A DNA stretch of 64,000 nucleotides from Pseudomonas putida (lineage in GTDB: Bacteria > Pseudomonadota > Gammaproteobacteria > Pseudomonadales > Pseudomonadaceae). The DNA lies in assembly GCF_001636055.1 (NCBI RefSeq), contig NZ_CP011789.1, positions 5,270,001 to 5,334,000 on the forward strand. Reading direction: 5' to 3'. Position numbers and translations under genes: made by a program. Numbering within the stretch: position 1 is the stretch's first letter; every line of letters starts with the position of its first letter. Under the pieces are notes generated by a model. It searched no databases and was not told where the DNA came from. It saw only the letters and a list, made by a program, of their open reading frames with translations. Below are positions 37,863 to 46,235 of this stretch, piece by piece.

Positions 37863-38537
37863 ATGCGTGTGCTGATCGTCGAAGACGAAGAAAAAACCGC
37901 CGACTACCTGCATCGTGGCCTGACCGAGCAGGGCTTCACCGTCGACCTGGCCCGTGATGGTATCGACGGCCTGCACCTGGCGCTCGAAGGCGACTACGCG
38001 GTGATCGTGCTCGACGTCATGCTCCCGGGTCTGGATGGCTACGGCGTGCTGCGCGCCCTGCGTGCGCGCAAGCAGACGCCGGTGATCATGCTCACCGCCC
38101 GCGAGCGGGTCGAGGACCGCATTCATGGCCTGCGCGAAGGTGCCGACGATTACCTGGGCAAGCCGTTCTCCTTTCTCGAACTGGTCGCCCGCCTGCAGGC
38201 CCTGACCCGTCGCAGCACCAGCCACGAGCCGCTGCAGATCCAGGTCGCCGACCTGTGGATCGACCTGATGGCGCGCAAGGCCAGCCGCGCGGGCCAGCGT
38301 CTGGAACTGACCGCCAAGGAGTTCTCGCTGCTCAGCGTACTGGCCCGGCGTCAGGGCGAGATCCTGTCCAAGACCGCCATCGCCGAGCTGGTCTGGGACA
38401 TCAATTTCGACAGCGACGCCAATGTTGTCGAGGTCGCGATCAAGCGCCTGCGCGCCAAGCTCGACGGGCCGTTCGACAACAAGCTGCTGCACACCATCCG
38501 AGGCATGGGCTATGTCCTGGAAAACCGTGCGGGCTAA
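37863..38537 (+). CDS. OmpR-family response regulator
   Basis: A 224-residue regulator. The receiver domain (1-120) has acidic residues in VEDEEKTADYL, the phospho-acceptor aspartate in VIVLDVMLPGLDGYG and the conserved lysine in YLGKPFSFLEL. The C-terminal winged helix includes LTAKEFSLLSVLARRQGEILSKTAIAEL (in two parts). The pattern is that of the CopR/CzcR/IrlR group, which often controls metal or envelope-stress efflux. It lies directly after the pump gene and overlaps the kinase gene by 26 bp. Likely autoregulates this operon. Confidence 0.92.
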   Translation: MRVLIVEDEEKTADYLHRGLTEQGFTVDLARDGIDGLHLALEGDYAVIVLDVMLPGLDGYGVLRALRARKQTPVIMLTARERVEDRIHGLREGADDYLGKPFSFLELVARLQALTRRSTSHEPLQIQVADLWIDLMARKASRAGQRLELTAKEFSLLSVLARRQGEILSKTAIAELVWDINFDSDANVVEVAIKRLRAKLDGPFDNKLLHTIRGMGYVLENRAG

Positions 38538-39924
38538 CTCCCTGGCCCTGCGCCTGTCGCTGCTGTTCACGCTGGTGGCGCTGGCGGTGTTCGTGCTGAT
38601 CGGCAGTGCGTTGTACCGCCAGGTCGATCGCAGCCTCGACCTGCTGCCGGCGGCCGAGCTGGATGCGCGTTTCAGCGTGCTGGAGTCCACCCTCAACCGC
38701 TTCGGCACCCTGGAGCACTGGGTGAAGATCCACAACAAACTCAACCTGCTGGCCGAAGAAGACCGGCGCATCCGCTTCTGGGTGGTCAGCGATGATCCGC
38801 GCTTCGAGTACGGCCATCCCAACGAACAGTTGCGCCGCTTCGCCCAGGGCCCGGAAGGCATGCGCGACCTGCGCCTGACCGACAACCCCTACCCGTTCAA
38901 GATCCTGGTCAGCCAACTGCCGGCACTGGGTGAAAGGCCGGCGGTACGTTTCATGATCGGTATCGACACCCAAACCTTCTGGCAGGCCCAGCACAGCCTG
39001 CTGGTGGCCATTGTCGGCCTGGCCGTGCTCGGTGTGCTGCTGGCCTCGCTGCTGGCCTACTGGGTCGCACGCATCGGCCTGCGCCCGCTGCTGGCGCTGT
39101 CGGCAGAAGCCCAGGCGCTGGCCCCACCGCGCCTGGACGGACGCCTGCGCACCCAGGACTTGCCGCCGGAGCTGGCGCAGTTTGCCGAGGCCTTCAACGC
39201 CGCGCTCGACCGGGTCAGCCAGGCCTATTCGCGGCTCGAAGCCTTCAACGCCGACGTTGCCCACGAACTGCGCTCGCCGCTGACCAACCTGATCGGCCAG
39301 ACCCAAGTGGCCCTGACCCGCGGGCGCAGCGCCGAGCACTACTTCGAGGTGCTGCAATCAAACCTGGAAGAGCTGGAGCGCCTGCGCAGCATCATCAACG
39401 ACATGCTGTTTCTCGCCAGCGCCGATCAGGGCAGCAAGGCCACCGCCCTGACCCAGGCGTCACTGGCCGAGGAAGTGGCGACCACCCTCGACTACCTGGA
39501 CTACATCCTCGAAGACGCACGCGTCAGCGTCGAGGTCAGCGGCGATGCCCAGGCCCCGATCGAAAAGGCGCAACTGCGCCGCGCGCTCATCAACCTGCTG
39601 AACAACGCGGTACAACACACTGCGCCCGGGCAGGTGATCCAGGTGCGAATCGACGTTGAGCAAGAGCGGGTCAGCATCGCCGTAAGCAACCCCGGCCCGG
39701 CTATCGATGAAGCGCACCTGCCGCTACTGTTCGAACGCTTCTATCGGGTCGACGCCGCGCGCAGCAACAGCGGCGGTGGTAACCACGGGTTGGGGTTGGC
39801 GATCGTCAAGGCCATTGCGCTGATGCATGGCGGCAGTGTTTTTGTACGCAGCGAAGGGGGCGCCAATACTTTCGGCATCAACCTGCCGAGCGCTCAACTA
39901 CGCGGTTTTAGGGTAAAAGTCTGA
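38512..39924 (+). CDS. Membrane sensor histidine kinase (two-component partner)
   Basis: A 470-residue kinase. There are two membrane helices (about residues 13-30 and 160-185) around a periplasmic sensor of about 130 residues, then HAMP, the H-box FNADVAHELRSPLTNLIG, the N-box LINLLNNAVQHT and the G-box NHGLGLAIVKAIALMHGG. It probably phosphorylates the regulator encoded just upstream. The ATG at 38512 has GAGG eight bases upstream; a GTG at 38527 is the alternative. It resembles kinases of the CusS/heavy-metal type in layout, but the periplasmic domain shows no obvious metal-binding cluster. Confidence 0.9.
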   Translation: MSWKTVRANSLALRLSLLFTLVALAVFVLIGSALYRQVDRSLDLLPAAELDARFSVLESTLNRFGTLEHWVKIHNKLNLLAEEDRRIRFWVVSDDPRFEYGHPNEQLRRFAQGPEGMRDLRLTDNPYPFKILVSQLPALGERPAVRFMIGIDTQTFWQAQHSLLVAIVGLAVLGVLLASLLAYWVARIGLRPLLALSAEAQALAPPRLDGRLRTQDLPPELAQFAEAFNAALDRVSQAYSRLEAFNADVAHELRSPLTNLIGQTQVALTRGRSAEHYFEVLQSNLEELERLRSIINDMLFLASADQGSKATALTQASLAEEVATTLDYLDYILEDARVSVEVSGDAQAPIEKAQLRRALINLLNNAVQHTAPGQVIQVRIDVEQERVSIAVSNPGPAIDEAHLPLLFERFYRVDAARSNSGGGNHGLGLAIVKAIALMHGGSVFVRSEGGANTFGINLPSAQLRGFRVKV

Positions 39925-40053
39925 AGACCCACGCAGGCATTCTTACTTTTTGCGCAAGAGTGATTATCCTCTGCGGTGCTGTTTCAAGTGCCTCTTCAGG
40001 ACTAACTTAGCCCTGTCTTCACTCACACTTGCCACGCAAGAAGGTTGTTTCAA

Positions 40054-40278
40054 ATGTCCAACAGTATGGGTATTGCCAGCGTCTTCGTCCTGTCGTCCCT
40101 GTTGTTGTCGCCCCTGGCCATGGCTGAGGAATCGCCGGCCTTCGTCGCCCGTAACGCAGAGATCGCCGCCACCCTGCAACAGTCGCAGGACGCCTATGCG
40201 GCGCAGCACCAAGGTGCAGCAAAAGACGCGCAACAGACAGCTTCCAAAGTCACGACCGATGACAATGCCGACAGCTGA
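40054..40278 (+). CDS. Small exported hypothetical protein
   Basis: A 74-residue protein with a clear signal peptide (SVFVLSSLLLSPLAMA before EESPAF). The mature part is about 48 residues, polar and rich in Ala and Gln (ATLQQSQDAYAAQHQGAAK), probably helical. No domain is recognised. The ATG at 40054 has AAGAAGG upstream. It lies 129 bp after the kinase gene and before an intrinsic terminator, so it could be the last gene of the efflux operon or have its own promoter. Confidence 0.7.
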   Translation: MSNSMGIASVFVLSSLLLSPLAMAEESPAFVARNAEIAATLQQSQDAYAAQHQGAAKDAQQTASKVTTDDNADS

Positions 40279-40352
40279 TCGGCAGCCGGAACACGCCCTG
40301 TTTTCCTCCGGCTACGCCATGGGCAGTGCCTGTGTCGATATGTTAGCCTTTT

Positions 40353-40381
40353 AAAGCCGCTGCGCATCAGCGGCTTTTTTT
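40353..40381 (+). terminator. Intrinsic terminator
   Basis: AAAGCCGCTG (40353-40362) pairs with CAGCGGCTTT (40368-40377) over a five-base loop and continues as a run of seven T residues. It ends the transcript of the small exported protein, 75 bp after its stop. Confidence 0.92.
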
Positions 40382-40421
40382 ATGCGCTTTAATTATCAGC
40401 CGGTTTGTAACGTCCCTCATA

Positions 40422-40452
40422 AGAAACTGCAATTCCGACAATTAGAAACTGC
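40422..40452 (+). promoter_or_regulatory. Direct repeat upstream of the porin gene
   Basis: AGAAACTGC occurs at 40422-40430 and again at 40444-40452, 22 bp apart, or about two helical turns, between the terminator and the porin start. This spacing suits a regulator that binds one face of the DNA, but the regulator is unknown. Confidence 0.3.
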
Positions 40453-40482
40453 CTCACTGTTAGACCAAAGGAGCATTTACTC

Positions 40483-41814
40483 GTGTCCCTCGCTTTCCGT
40501 TTCACGCCTCTGTTCGTTGCATTGGCCGCAACGATTCCCCATGCCGCCCAGGCGGACGACGAAAAAGCTGATGGTTTCATCGAGGGTTCGTCGCTGAACC
40601 TGCACTTTCGCAACGCCTACTTCAACCGCAACCAACTCAACCAGGGTGTGCGCGACAATCGCGAGTGGGGCCAGGGCGCCGTCGCCCGCTTCGAGTCGGG
40701 CTATACGCCCGGTGTGATCGGTTTCGGTGTCGATGCCCACGCGATGCTGGGCCTGAAGCTCGATGGCGGTGGCGGCCACGCTGGCACCAGCATCCTGCCG
40801 ACTCACCAGAAGAACGAAGACGAACTGGGCGCCGCGCCGCATTCGTTCTCCACCGCAGGCGCCGCGGTCAAGCTCAAGGGCTTCGACACTGAACTGAAGG
40901 CCGGTGACCTGTTCCTCACCAATCCAGTGATCGCCGGTGGCGAGACGCGCATGCTGCCGCAGACCTTCCGTGGTGTGGCACTGACCAACACCAGCGTCGA
41001 AGGGTTGCTGCTCGAAGGCGGCCAGGTGAGCTTCACCAAGCCCTACAACCAGAGCGGCCACCGCCGCATCGACACCTACTACAGCCAGCAGACCGACGAC
41101 CAGCGCAGCAAGCACCTGTCGTGGGCTGGCGCCGCGTGGAACGGCACCGAGAACATCACCGCCAACCTCTATGCCGCCGAACTGAAAGACATCTGGAACC
41201 AGTACTACGCCGACTTCGACTACACCTACGCGGTCAATGATCTGGTCAGCCTCAACCCGGGCGTGCACTTCTATCACACCCAGGACACTGGCCAGTCGAA
41301 ACTGGGCAAGATCGACAACAACACCTACAGCCTGCACTTCACCGTGGCGGCCGGTCATCACAGCGTCACTGCCGCCTACCAGCGGGTCAACGGCAATACG
41401 CCGTTCGACTACATCAACCTGGGCGACAGCATCTACCTCGACAACTCGCGCATGTACTCGGACTTCAACGGCCCTAACGAGCGCTCCTGGAAGCTGCAGT
41501 ACGACTATGACTTCGCCGGGCTCGGCATCCCGGGGCTGACCTCGTCGCTGTCGTATTCGCGCGGCAAGCTGGACCTCACCAAGGCCGATCCGAACAGCGT
41601 CGGCTATGGCCACTGGTACAGCGAGGACGGCAAGGATGCGCGCCACTGGGAACGCGACCTGGACGTGAAGTACGTGTTCCAGGAAGGCCAGTTCAAGGAC
41701 CTGTCGGTGCTGCTGCGCTATGCCAGCCATCGTGGCAGCCAGGGGTACTCGGCTGTGGATAACGACAACGACGAGTTGCGTGTGATCGTCGACTATCCGC
41801 TGAACGTGTTCTGA
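40483..41814 (+). CDS. OprD family outer membrane porin
   Basis: A 443-residue porin with a signal peptide ending at HAAQA before DDEKADG. Family patterns are [18 protein letters not shown] at the N-terminus, [23 protein letters not shown], and a C-terminal strand [11 protein letters not shown] that ends in phenylalanine. OprD-type channels form 18-stranded barrels that take up amino acids, peptides or aromatic acids. The start is a GTG at 40483 with AAAGGAG nine bases upstream. Single gene with its own promoter; the substrate cannot be told from the sequence. Confidence 0.92.
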   Translation: MSLAFRFTPLFVALAATIPHAAQADDEKADGFIEGSSLNLHFRNAYFNRNQLNQGVRDNREWGQGAVARFESGYTPGVIGFGVDAHAMLGLKLDGGGGHAGTSILPTHQKNEDELGAAPHSFSTAGAAVKLKGFDTELKAGDLFLTNPVIAGGETRMLPQTFRGVALTNTSVEGLLLEGGQVSFTKPYNQSGHRRIDTYYSQQTDDQRSKHLSWAGAAWNGTENITANLYAAELKDIWNQYYADFDYTYAVNDLVSLNPGVHFYHTQDTGQSKLGKIDNNTYSLHFTVAAGHHSVTAAYQRVNGNTPFDYINLGDSIYLDNSRMYSDFNGPNERSWKLQYDYDFAGLGIPGLTSSLSYSRGKLDLTKADPNSVGYGHWYSEDGKDARHWERDLDVKYVFQEGQFKDLSVLLRYASHRGSQGYSAVDNDNDELRVIVDYPLNVF

Positions 41815-41858
41815 TCGGCCCTCCCTCAGCGGATGGCACCGGCGTTGCCGGTGATCGC

Positions 41859-41904
41859 GGGACGAGCCCGCTCCTACAGTCCTGTAGGGGGGCTCGTCCC
41901 GCAA
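41859..41904. repeat. Inverted REP pair
   Basis: GCGGGACGAGCCCGCTCC... (41859-41881) faces its near inverted copy ending GGCTCGTCCCGC (41884-41904), with CTACAG/CTGTAG at the centre. This is a head-to-head pair of P. putida-type REPs, and it can act as a terminator after the porin gene. Confidence 0.8.
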
Positions 41905-42024
41905 AGCCCCTGATGCATTTCCGACGGACTAATCTTGTCCGACAATTGCCACTTCCCTAGAATATCGCCGCCGCTTTATAGCCCAACCCTCACGGAAAGA
42001 GGGGCCTATGCAGTAGCGAGCCCG

Positions 42025-43533
42025 ATGTTGCACACCCGATCCCCGCGCCCCATCCTCCCCAGGCCTCACCCCGAGCTGATCCTCAACCTGGGCAGTTGCC
42101 TCGCCGTGCTCGCGATTGTAGGTATCGTCAGCTATTTGCTCGGCCGCGAACGGGACAGTGTCGAACAGTCCTCCATCCGCGCCTCGAGCAACATCGTCCA
42201 GCTCATCGAAAGTGACATCCTGCGCAACGCCGAGCTCTATGACCAGTCGCTCAAGGGACTGATCTGGGCAGTCGGGCGCAGCGAGCTGCCGAAGGTGCCT
42301 GGCCCGTTGCGCCAACGCCTGCTGTTCAACCAGGCCTTCGTCGACCGCAGCCGCGGCGATGTGCTGTGGCTCGACGCCCAAGGCGATGTGGTGGGCGACT
42401 CCAGCAGCATCATTCCACGCCAGGCGAACTTCGCCGGCACGGGGGTGTTCAGGGCCCACCAGACCAACGCCAACCTCGGTCTGCTGGTCGGCCCACCGTT
42501 CAAGGCGCGGCTTGGCGATCTGGACTGGTGCATCAGTTTCAGCCGGCGCATCCCCGGCCCCAACGGTGAGTTCGCAGGCCTGGCCACCGGCGCCCTGCGC
42601 CTGTCATATTTCAACGAACTGTTCCAGCGCCTGGACATCGGCGAGCACAGCAGCATCAACCTGCTCAACACCAGCGGCCAGTTGCTCGCTCGCGAGCCGA
42701 CCCGGCCACAAGACCCAGCGATCGGCAGCGACTTCAGCCAGCAACCCAATTTCCAGCGCATTCTCCAGGAGCACAGTGGCAGCTTCAGCGCGCACTCGAA
42801 CCTGTTCGACGAGCGGCGCATGTATACGTTTGCGCGCGTGGGCGAACTGCCGCTGATCGTGCTGGTGGCGCACTCTTCTTCCGAAGTTTTCCAGGCCTGG
42901 CGGCGCACGGCGCTGATCGTCGGCCTGGCCACGGGAGTACTGTGCCTGGGCATACTCTGGTTGACCGTGCTGCTGGGGCGCGAACTGCGTCGGCGCCACG
43001 ATGCCGAGCAAGGCCTGGCCACGCTGGCAGCCACCGACAGCCTTACGGGCCTGGCAAACCGACGTCGCCTCGATCAGGTCCTGCGCCAGGAATGGGCACG
43101 CGCGCAACGCAACCGCTCGGCGCTGGCGGTACTGATGGTGGATGTGGATCACTTCAAGGCGTTCAACCAGCGCCACGGTCATGCCGGCGGTGATCATGCC
43201 CTGCGTGAAGTGGCGCGCACCATCAATCGCTGCATTCGCAGGCCGGCCGACCTGGCAGCGCGTTATGGTGGCGAGGAGTTTCAGGTGGTGCTGCCGGAAA
43301 CCGAACTGGCCGGCGCGCTGCTGCTGGCCGAACGCATTCGCCTGAGTGTCGAGGCGATGCCGCGATTCGGTGCCGATGAGCGACCGATCACGGTCAGCAT
43401 TGGCATCGGCCTTTACCAACCCGGCACCCAGCACGACCTTACAGCAGTGCTGGGTGCCGCGGATGAAGCCCTTTACCGGGCCAAGGCGGGGGGCCGTAAC
43501 CGGGTAGAAGGGCCTGTCACGCCTGTTGCTTAG
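42025..43533 (+). CDS. Membrane diguanylate cyclase with periplasmic sensor domain
   Basis: A 502-residue protein. A first membrane helix (about residues 22-40) is followed by a periplasmic dCache/PDC-type sensor of about 240 residues, a second helix (about 298-320) and a C-terminal GGDEF domain. The active site is intact (RYGGEEF), and the inhibitory I-site RPAD sits at the expected distance before it. It should make cyclic di-GMP from GTP in response to an external signal, favouring sessile growth. The ATG at 42025 was chosen; a TTG at 41935 would add 30 residues. A two-codon frame lies just upstream (see findings). Confidence 0.9.
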   Translation: MLHTRSPRPILPRPHPELILNLGSCLAVLAIVGIVSYLLGRERDSVEQSSIRASSNIVQLIESDILRNAELYDQSLKGLIWAVGRSELPKVPGPLRQRLLFNQAFVDRSRGDVLWLDAQGDVVGDSSSIIPRQANFAGTGVFRAHQTNANLGLLVGPPFKARLGDLDWCISFSRRIPGPNGEFAGLATGALRLSYFNELFQRLDIGEHSSINLLNTSGQLLAREPTRPQDPAIGSDFSQQPNFQRILQEHSGSFSAHSNLFDERRMYTFARVGELPLIVLVAHSSSEVFQAWRRTALIVGLATGVLCLGILWLTVLLGRELRRRHDAEQGLATLAATDSLTGLANRRRLDQVLRQEWARAQRNRSALAVLMVDVDHFKAFNQRHGHAGGDHALREVARTINRCIRRPADLAARYGGEEFQVVLPETELAGALLLAERIRLSVEAMPRFGADERPITVSIGIGLYQPGTQHDLTAVLGAADEALYRAKAGGRNRVEGPVTPVA

Positions 43534-44006
43534 GAGCGGGCGCGAGCAGCGTCACGCAGGACTTTCACCTGGTCGTGATTGCGCTGTACGCCTTGCAGCT
43601 GCTTCTCCACCAGCGCATAGGTTTGATCACTGGCGCCGCGGCCGAGTTTGACCAGCTTCTCGCGAGCCTCTTTGTAGGCCTTCAGCGCATGGTCCTCGCC
43701 CCGCTCCACTTCGTTGAGCACCGCTTCTTCATCCTTGCCGGTCACCATCGACTTGAGGTTGACCCAGCCACGGTGCAGATCGCCGCTGAAGCTGGTGGAG
43801 GTTTCCGGGTCGCCACCGAGACGGCGTACTTCGCTCTGCAACTCGCCTGCGGCACTGGCGCATTCGCCGGCACGCTGGACGAAGAAGGCCTTCAGCTCAG
43901 GATTCTTGACGTCATCGGCCGACTCCTTGAAACCCTTCTCGCCATCCTTGCTGTACTCGATCAGGTTGTTCAGCACGTCGATCACGTCTTTGTTGGGGTT
44001 GCTCAT
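43530..44006 (-). CDS. PA2169-type four-helix-bundle protein (DUF2383)
   Basis: A 158-residue soluble, charged, helical protein that begins MSNPNKDVIDVLNNLIEYSK. It fits the DUF2383/ferritin-like family that includes P. aeruginosa PA2169 in length and pattern (NNLIEYSKDGEKGFKESAD, then ERGEDHALKAYKEA). Function unknown; relatives are linked to stress or stationary-phase expression. ATG at 44004-44006 with AAGGAG upstream. Its stop codon overlaps the diguanylate cyclase stop on the other strand by two bases. Confidence 0.82.
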   Translation of the reverse strand: MSNPNKDVIDVLNNLIEYSKDGEKGFKESADDVKNPELKAFFVQRAGECASAAGELQSEVRRLGGDPETSTSFSGDLHRGWVNLKSMVTGKDEEAVLNEVERGEDHALKAYKEAREKLVKLGRGASDQTYALVEKQLQGVQRNHDQVKVLRDAARARS

Positions 44007-44230
44007 GGGGTAACTCCTTGGCAGGTGATAGTCCCTATGACAGGAGCAGTCTTCATGCCAAGCCTGGAAAATATGAAAAATCCATAAAAATCATATAGTT
44101 ATTTTTTAAGCGCAACGGCAGGGAAGCGGTGTTCTGCATGATTGCCGCTTGCGCGCTCGTGCAGATTGCAGGGTGGATGCGCGCAGCGATTGCTGTATGG
44201 TCGGCGTTTTCAGCGCACCAGGTTCACCGA

Positions 44231-44446
44231 ATGAAACCCGAATCCCTGCAACTGCTGGTCACACGGACCATGCCCTTCGGCAAATACCAAGGCCGGATCA
44301 TCGCCGATCTGCCGGGCGACTACCTGGCCTGGTTCGCGCGCAAGGGCTTTCCGCCCGGAGAGCTGGGCGGGTTGCTGGCATTGATGCATGAGATCGATCA
44401 CAACGGTCTGGGGGAGTTGCTGGTGCCCTTGCGGCACAAACGTTGA
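44231..44446 (+). CDS. DUF3820 family protein
   Basis: A 71-residue protein that begins MKPESLQLLVTRTMPFGKYQGRIIADLPGDYLAWF. The segment MPFGKYQGRxxxDLPxxYLxWF is the core of the DUF3820 family, small proteins seen alone or fused to nucleases. No catalytic residues are assigned. The start at 44231 is preferred because upstream residues in the frame do not fit the family. A single small gene with no clear partner. Confidence 0.78.
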   Translation: MKPESLQLLVTRTMPFGKYQGRIIADLPGDYLAWFARKGFPPGELGGLLALMHEIDHNGLGELLVPLRHKR

Positions 44447-44453
44447 GATCGGT

Positions 44454-44491
44454 GGTGGAGGCCTCGCGGGCACGCCTGCGAAGCCTCCACC
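44454..44491. repeat. Hairpin between convergent genes
   Basis: GGTGGAGGC (44454-44462) pairs with GCCTCCACC (44483-44491), and the inner bases pair further. It lies between the convergent DUF3820 and fruA genes and could end both transcripts, although neither side has a T run. Confidence 0.55.
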
Positions 44492-44507
44492 ATTGCCCCC
44501 AGGGCGA

Positions 44508-46235
44508 TCACTTGGCCGGGGCCACCACCATCTCCACCCGCTCAGCCTTCTTGATCAGCGCGTACACCACCGCCGTCACCAGGCTTCCGGCAAGGATCGC
44601 CAGCAGGTACAGCAGCGCATGGTTGATCGCGTTGGGGATCAGCAGCACGAACAGGCCACCGTGCGGCGCCATCAGCTTGCAGCCGAAATACATCGACAGC
44701 GCCCCGGTCAGCGCACCGCCGGCGATGCTCGCCGGAATCACCCGCAACGGGTCCTTCGCAGCAAAGGGAATCGCGCCTTCGGAGATGAAGCAAAGCCCCA
44801 GTACCAATGCCGCCTTGCCAGCCTCGCGCTCGCTCTGGGCGAACTTGCGCCGGGCCAGGAAGGTCGCGATTCCCAGGCCGATCGGCGGCACCATGCCAGC
44901 GGCCATGGTCGCCGCCATCGGCGCGTAGCTCGACGAGGCCAGCAAGCCCACCGAGAAGGCATAGGCCGCCTTGTTGATCGGCCCGCCAAGGTCGATGCAC
45001 ATCATCCCACCCAACAGCAATCCGAGCAGGATCGCGTTGGTGGTACCCATGCTGTCGAGAAAGCGCGTGAGCCCCTCGAGCATGGCCGCCACCGGATGAC
45101 CGACCACGTAGATCATCACCAGCCCGGTGAACAGGCTGGCCAGCAGCGGAATGATCAGGATCGGCTTGAGCGCTTCGAGGCTGGCGGGCAGACGCGCCCA
45201 GCGGCTGATGGCCTTGGCGCTGTAGCCGGCAAGAAAGCCCGCGACGATACCGCCAATGAACCCCGCACCCAGGGTGCTGGCCAGCAGGCCACCGATCATG
45301 CCTGGGGCCAGGCCCGGACGGTCGGCGATGGACCAGGCGATATACCCCGCCAGCATCGGCACCATCAGTTTGAATGCCGCCTCGCCACCGATCTGCATCA
45401 AGGCCGCAGGCAAGGTGCCTGGCTCCTTGAACGCCTCGATGCCGAAGACGAACGACAGGGCGATCAGCAGCCCGCCCGCCACCACCATCGGCAGCATGAA
45501 CGACACACCGGTCAACAGGTGCTTGTAGACCCCGGCCTTTTCACTTTTCGCGGGTGTATCGGCCGTGCCTCCGGCGCTTTCCTGCTTGCCGTCGGCCAGC
45601 GCTTTGTCGAGGGTCGCCCGCGCCTGCTTGAGGGCGATGCCGGTGCCGCATCGATAGATGCGCTTGCCCGCAAAGCGTGCCGTCGGCACCTCGATGTCGG
45701 CAGCCAGCAGCACCACGTCCGCCTGGGCAATGGCATCGGCCGACAATGGGTTGCGGGCGCCCACCGAGCCCTGGGTTTCGACATTGAAACCGTAGCCCAG
45801 CTCCCGGGCGGCCTGCTGCAGGGCTTCGGCCGCCATGAAGGTATGGGCCACACCGGTCGGGCAGGCGGTGACCGCCACGATACGCGGCGCAGCGCTGCGA
45901 CCGGGCACCTCGGCGACGCTCGCCTCGAGCACCTTGGCGTTGGCCGCGGCTTCATCGAGGAAACCTTCGCGATCAGCCAGCGCCTGGGCGGGGGTGCTTT
46001 GGTACACAGGCTTGCCGACGAAACGGCTCAGGTCCACCGAACCGGTACTGACCACCAGCACCCAGTCGGCCTCGGCGATCTGCGCAGGGCTCAGGCGCCG
46101 CTCGGGGTGTTCGGCATCCCAGACCTCGACACTGGTACTCCAGCCCCGACGTTGGGCCGCGGCGGCCAGCAAGCGTGCACTCAATACACTCGACACCTGG
46201 CCATTCGGGCAGGCGGTGACGATCGCAATGTTCAT
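44508..46235 (-). CDS. fruA: PTS fructose transporter subunit IIB'BC FruA
   Basis: A 575-residue fructose permease. An N-terminal degenerate IIB' domain (MNIAIVTACPNGQVSS) is followed by the IIB domain with the phosphorylated cysteine in VTACPTGVAHTFMAAE near residue 127. A linker and the polytopic IIC domain (about 235-570) follow. It imports fructose and phosphorylates it to fructose-1-phosphate at the inner membrane. Last gene of fruBKA, with a four-base overlap with fruK. The single sugar-specific PTS permease seen here fits the P. putida pattern. Confidence 0.95.
   Translation of the reverse strand: MNIAIVTACPNGQVSSVLSARLLAAAAQRRGWSTSVEVWDAEHPERRLSPAQIAEADWVLVVSTGSVDLSRFVGKPVYQSTPAQALADREGFLDEAAANAKVLEASVAEVPGRSAAPRIVAVTACPTGVAHTFMAAEALQQAARELGYGFNVETQGSVGARNPLSADAIAQADVVLLAADIEVPTARFAGKRIYRCGTGIALKQARATLDKALADGKQESAGGTADTPAKSEKAGVYKHLLTGVSFMLPMVVAGGLLIALSFVFGIEAFKEPGTLPAALMQIGGEAAFKLMVPMLAGYIAWSIADRPGLAPGMIGGLLASTLGAGFIGGIVAGFLAGYSAKAISRWARLPASLEALKPILIIPLLASLFTGLVMIYVVGHPVAAMLEGLTRFLDSMGTTNAILLGLLLGGMMCIDLGGPINKAAYAFSVGLLASSSYAPMAATMAAGMVPPIGLGIATFLARRKFAQSEREAGKAALVLGLCFISEGAIPFAAKDPLRVIPASIAGGALTGALSMYFGCKLMAPHGGLFVLLIPNAINHALLYLLAILAGSLVTAVVYALIKKAERVEMVVAPAK

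Noticed and set aside
36633..38885. 750-codon minus-strand frame opposite the RND pump and response regulator
   Set aside because: Antisense to genes with clear families; the translation has no domain and shows the composition expected of a GC-rich shadow frame.
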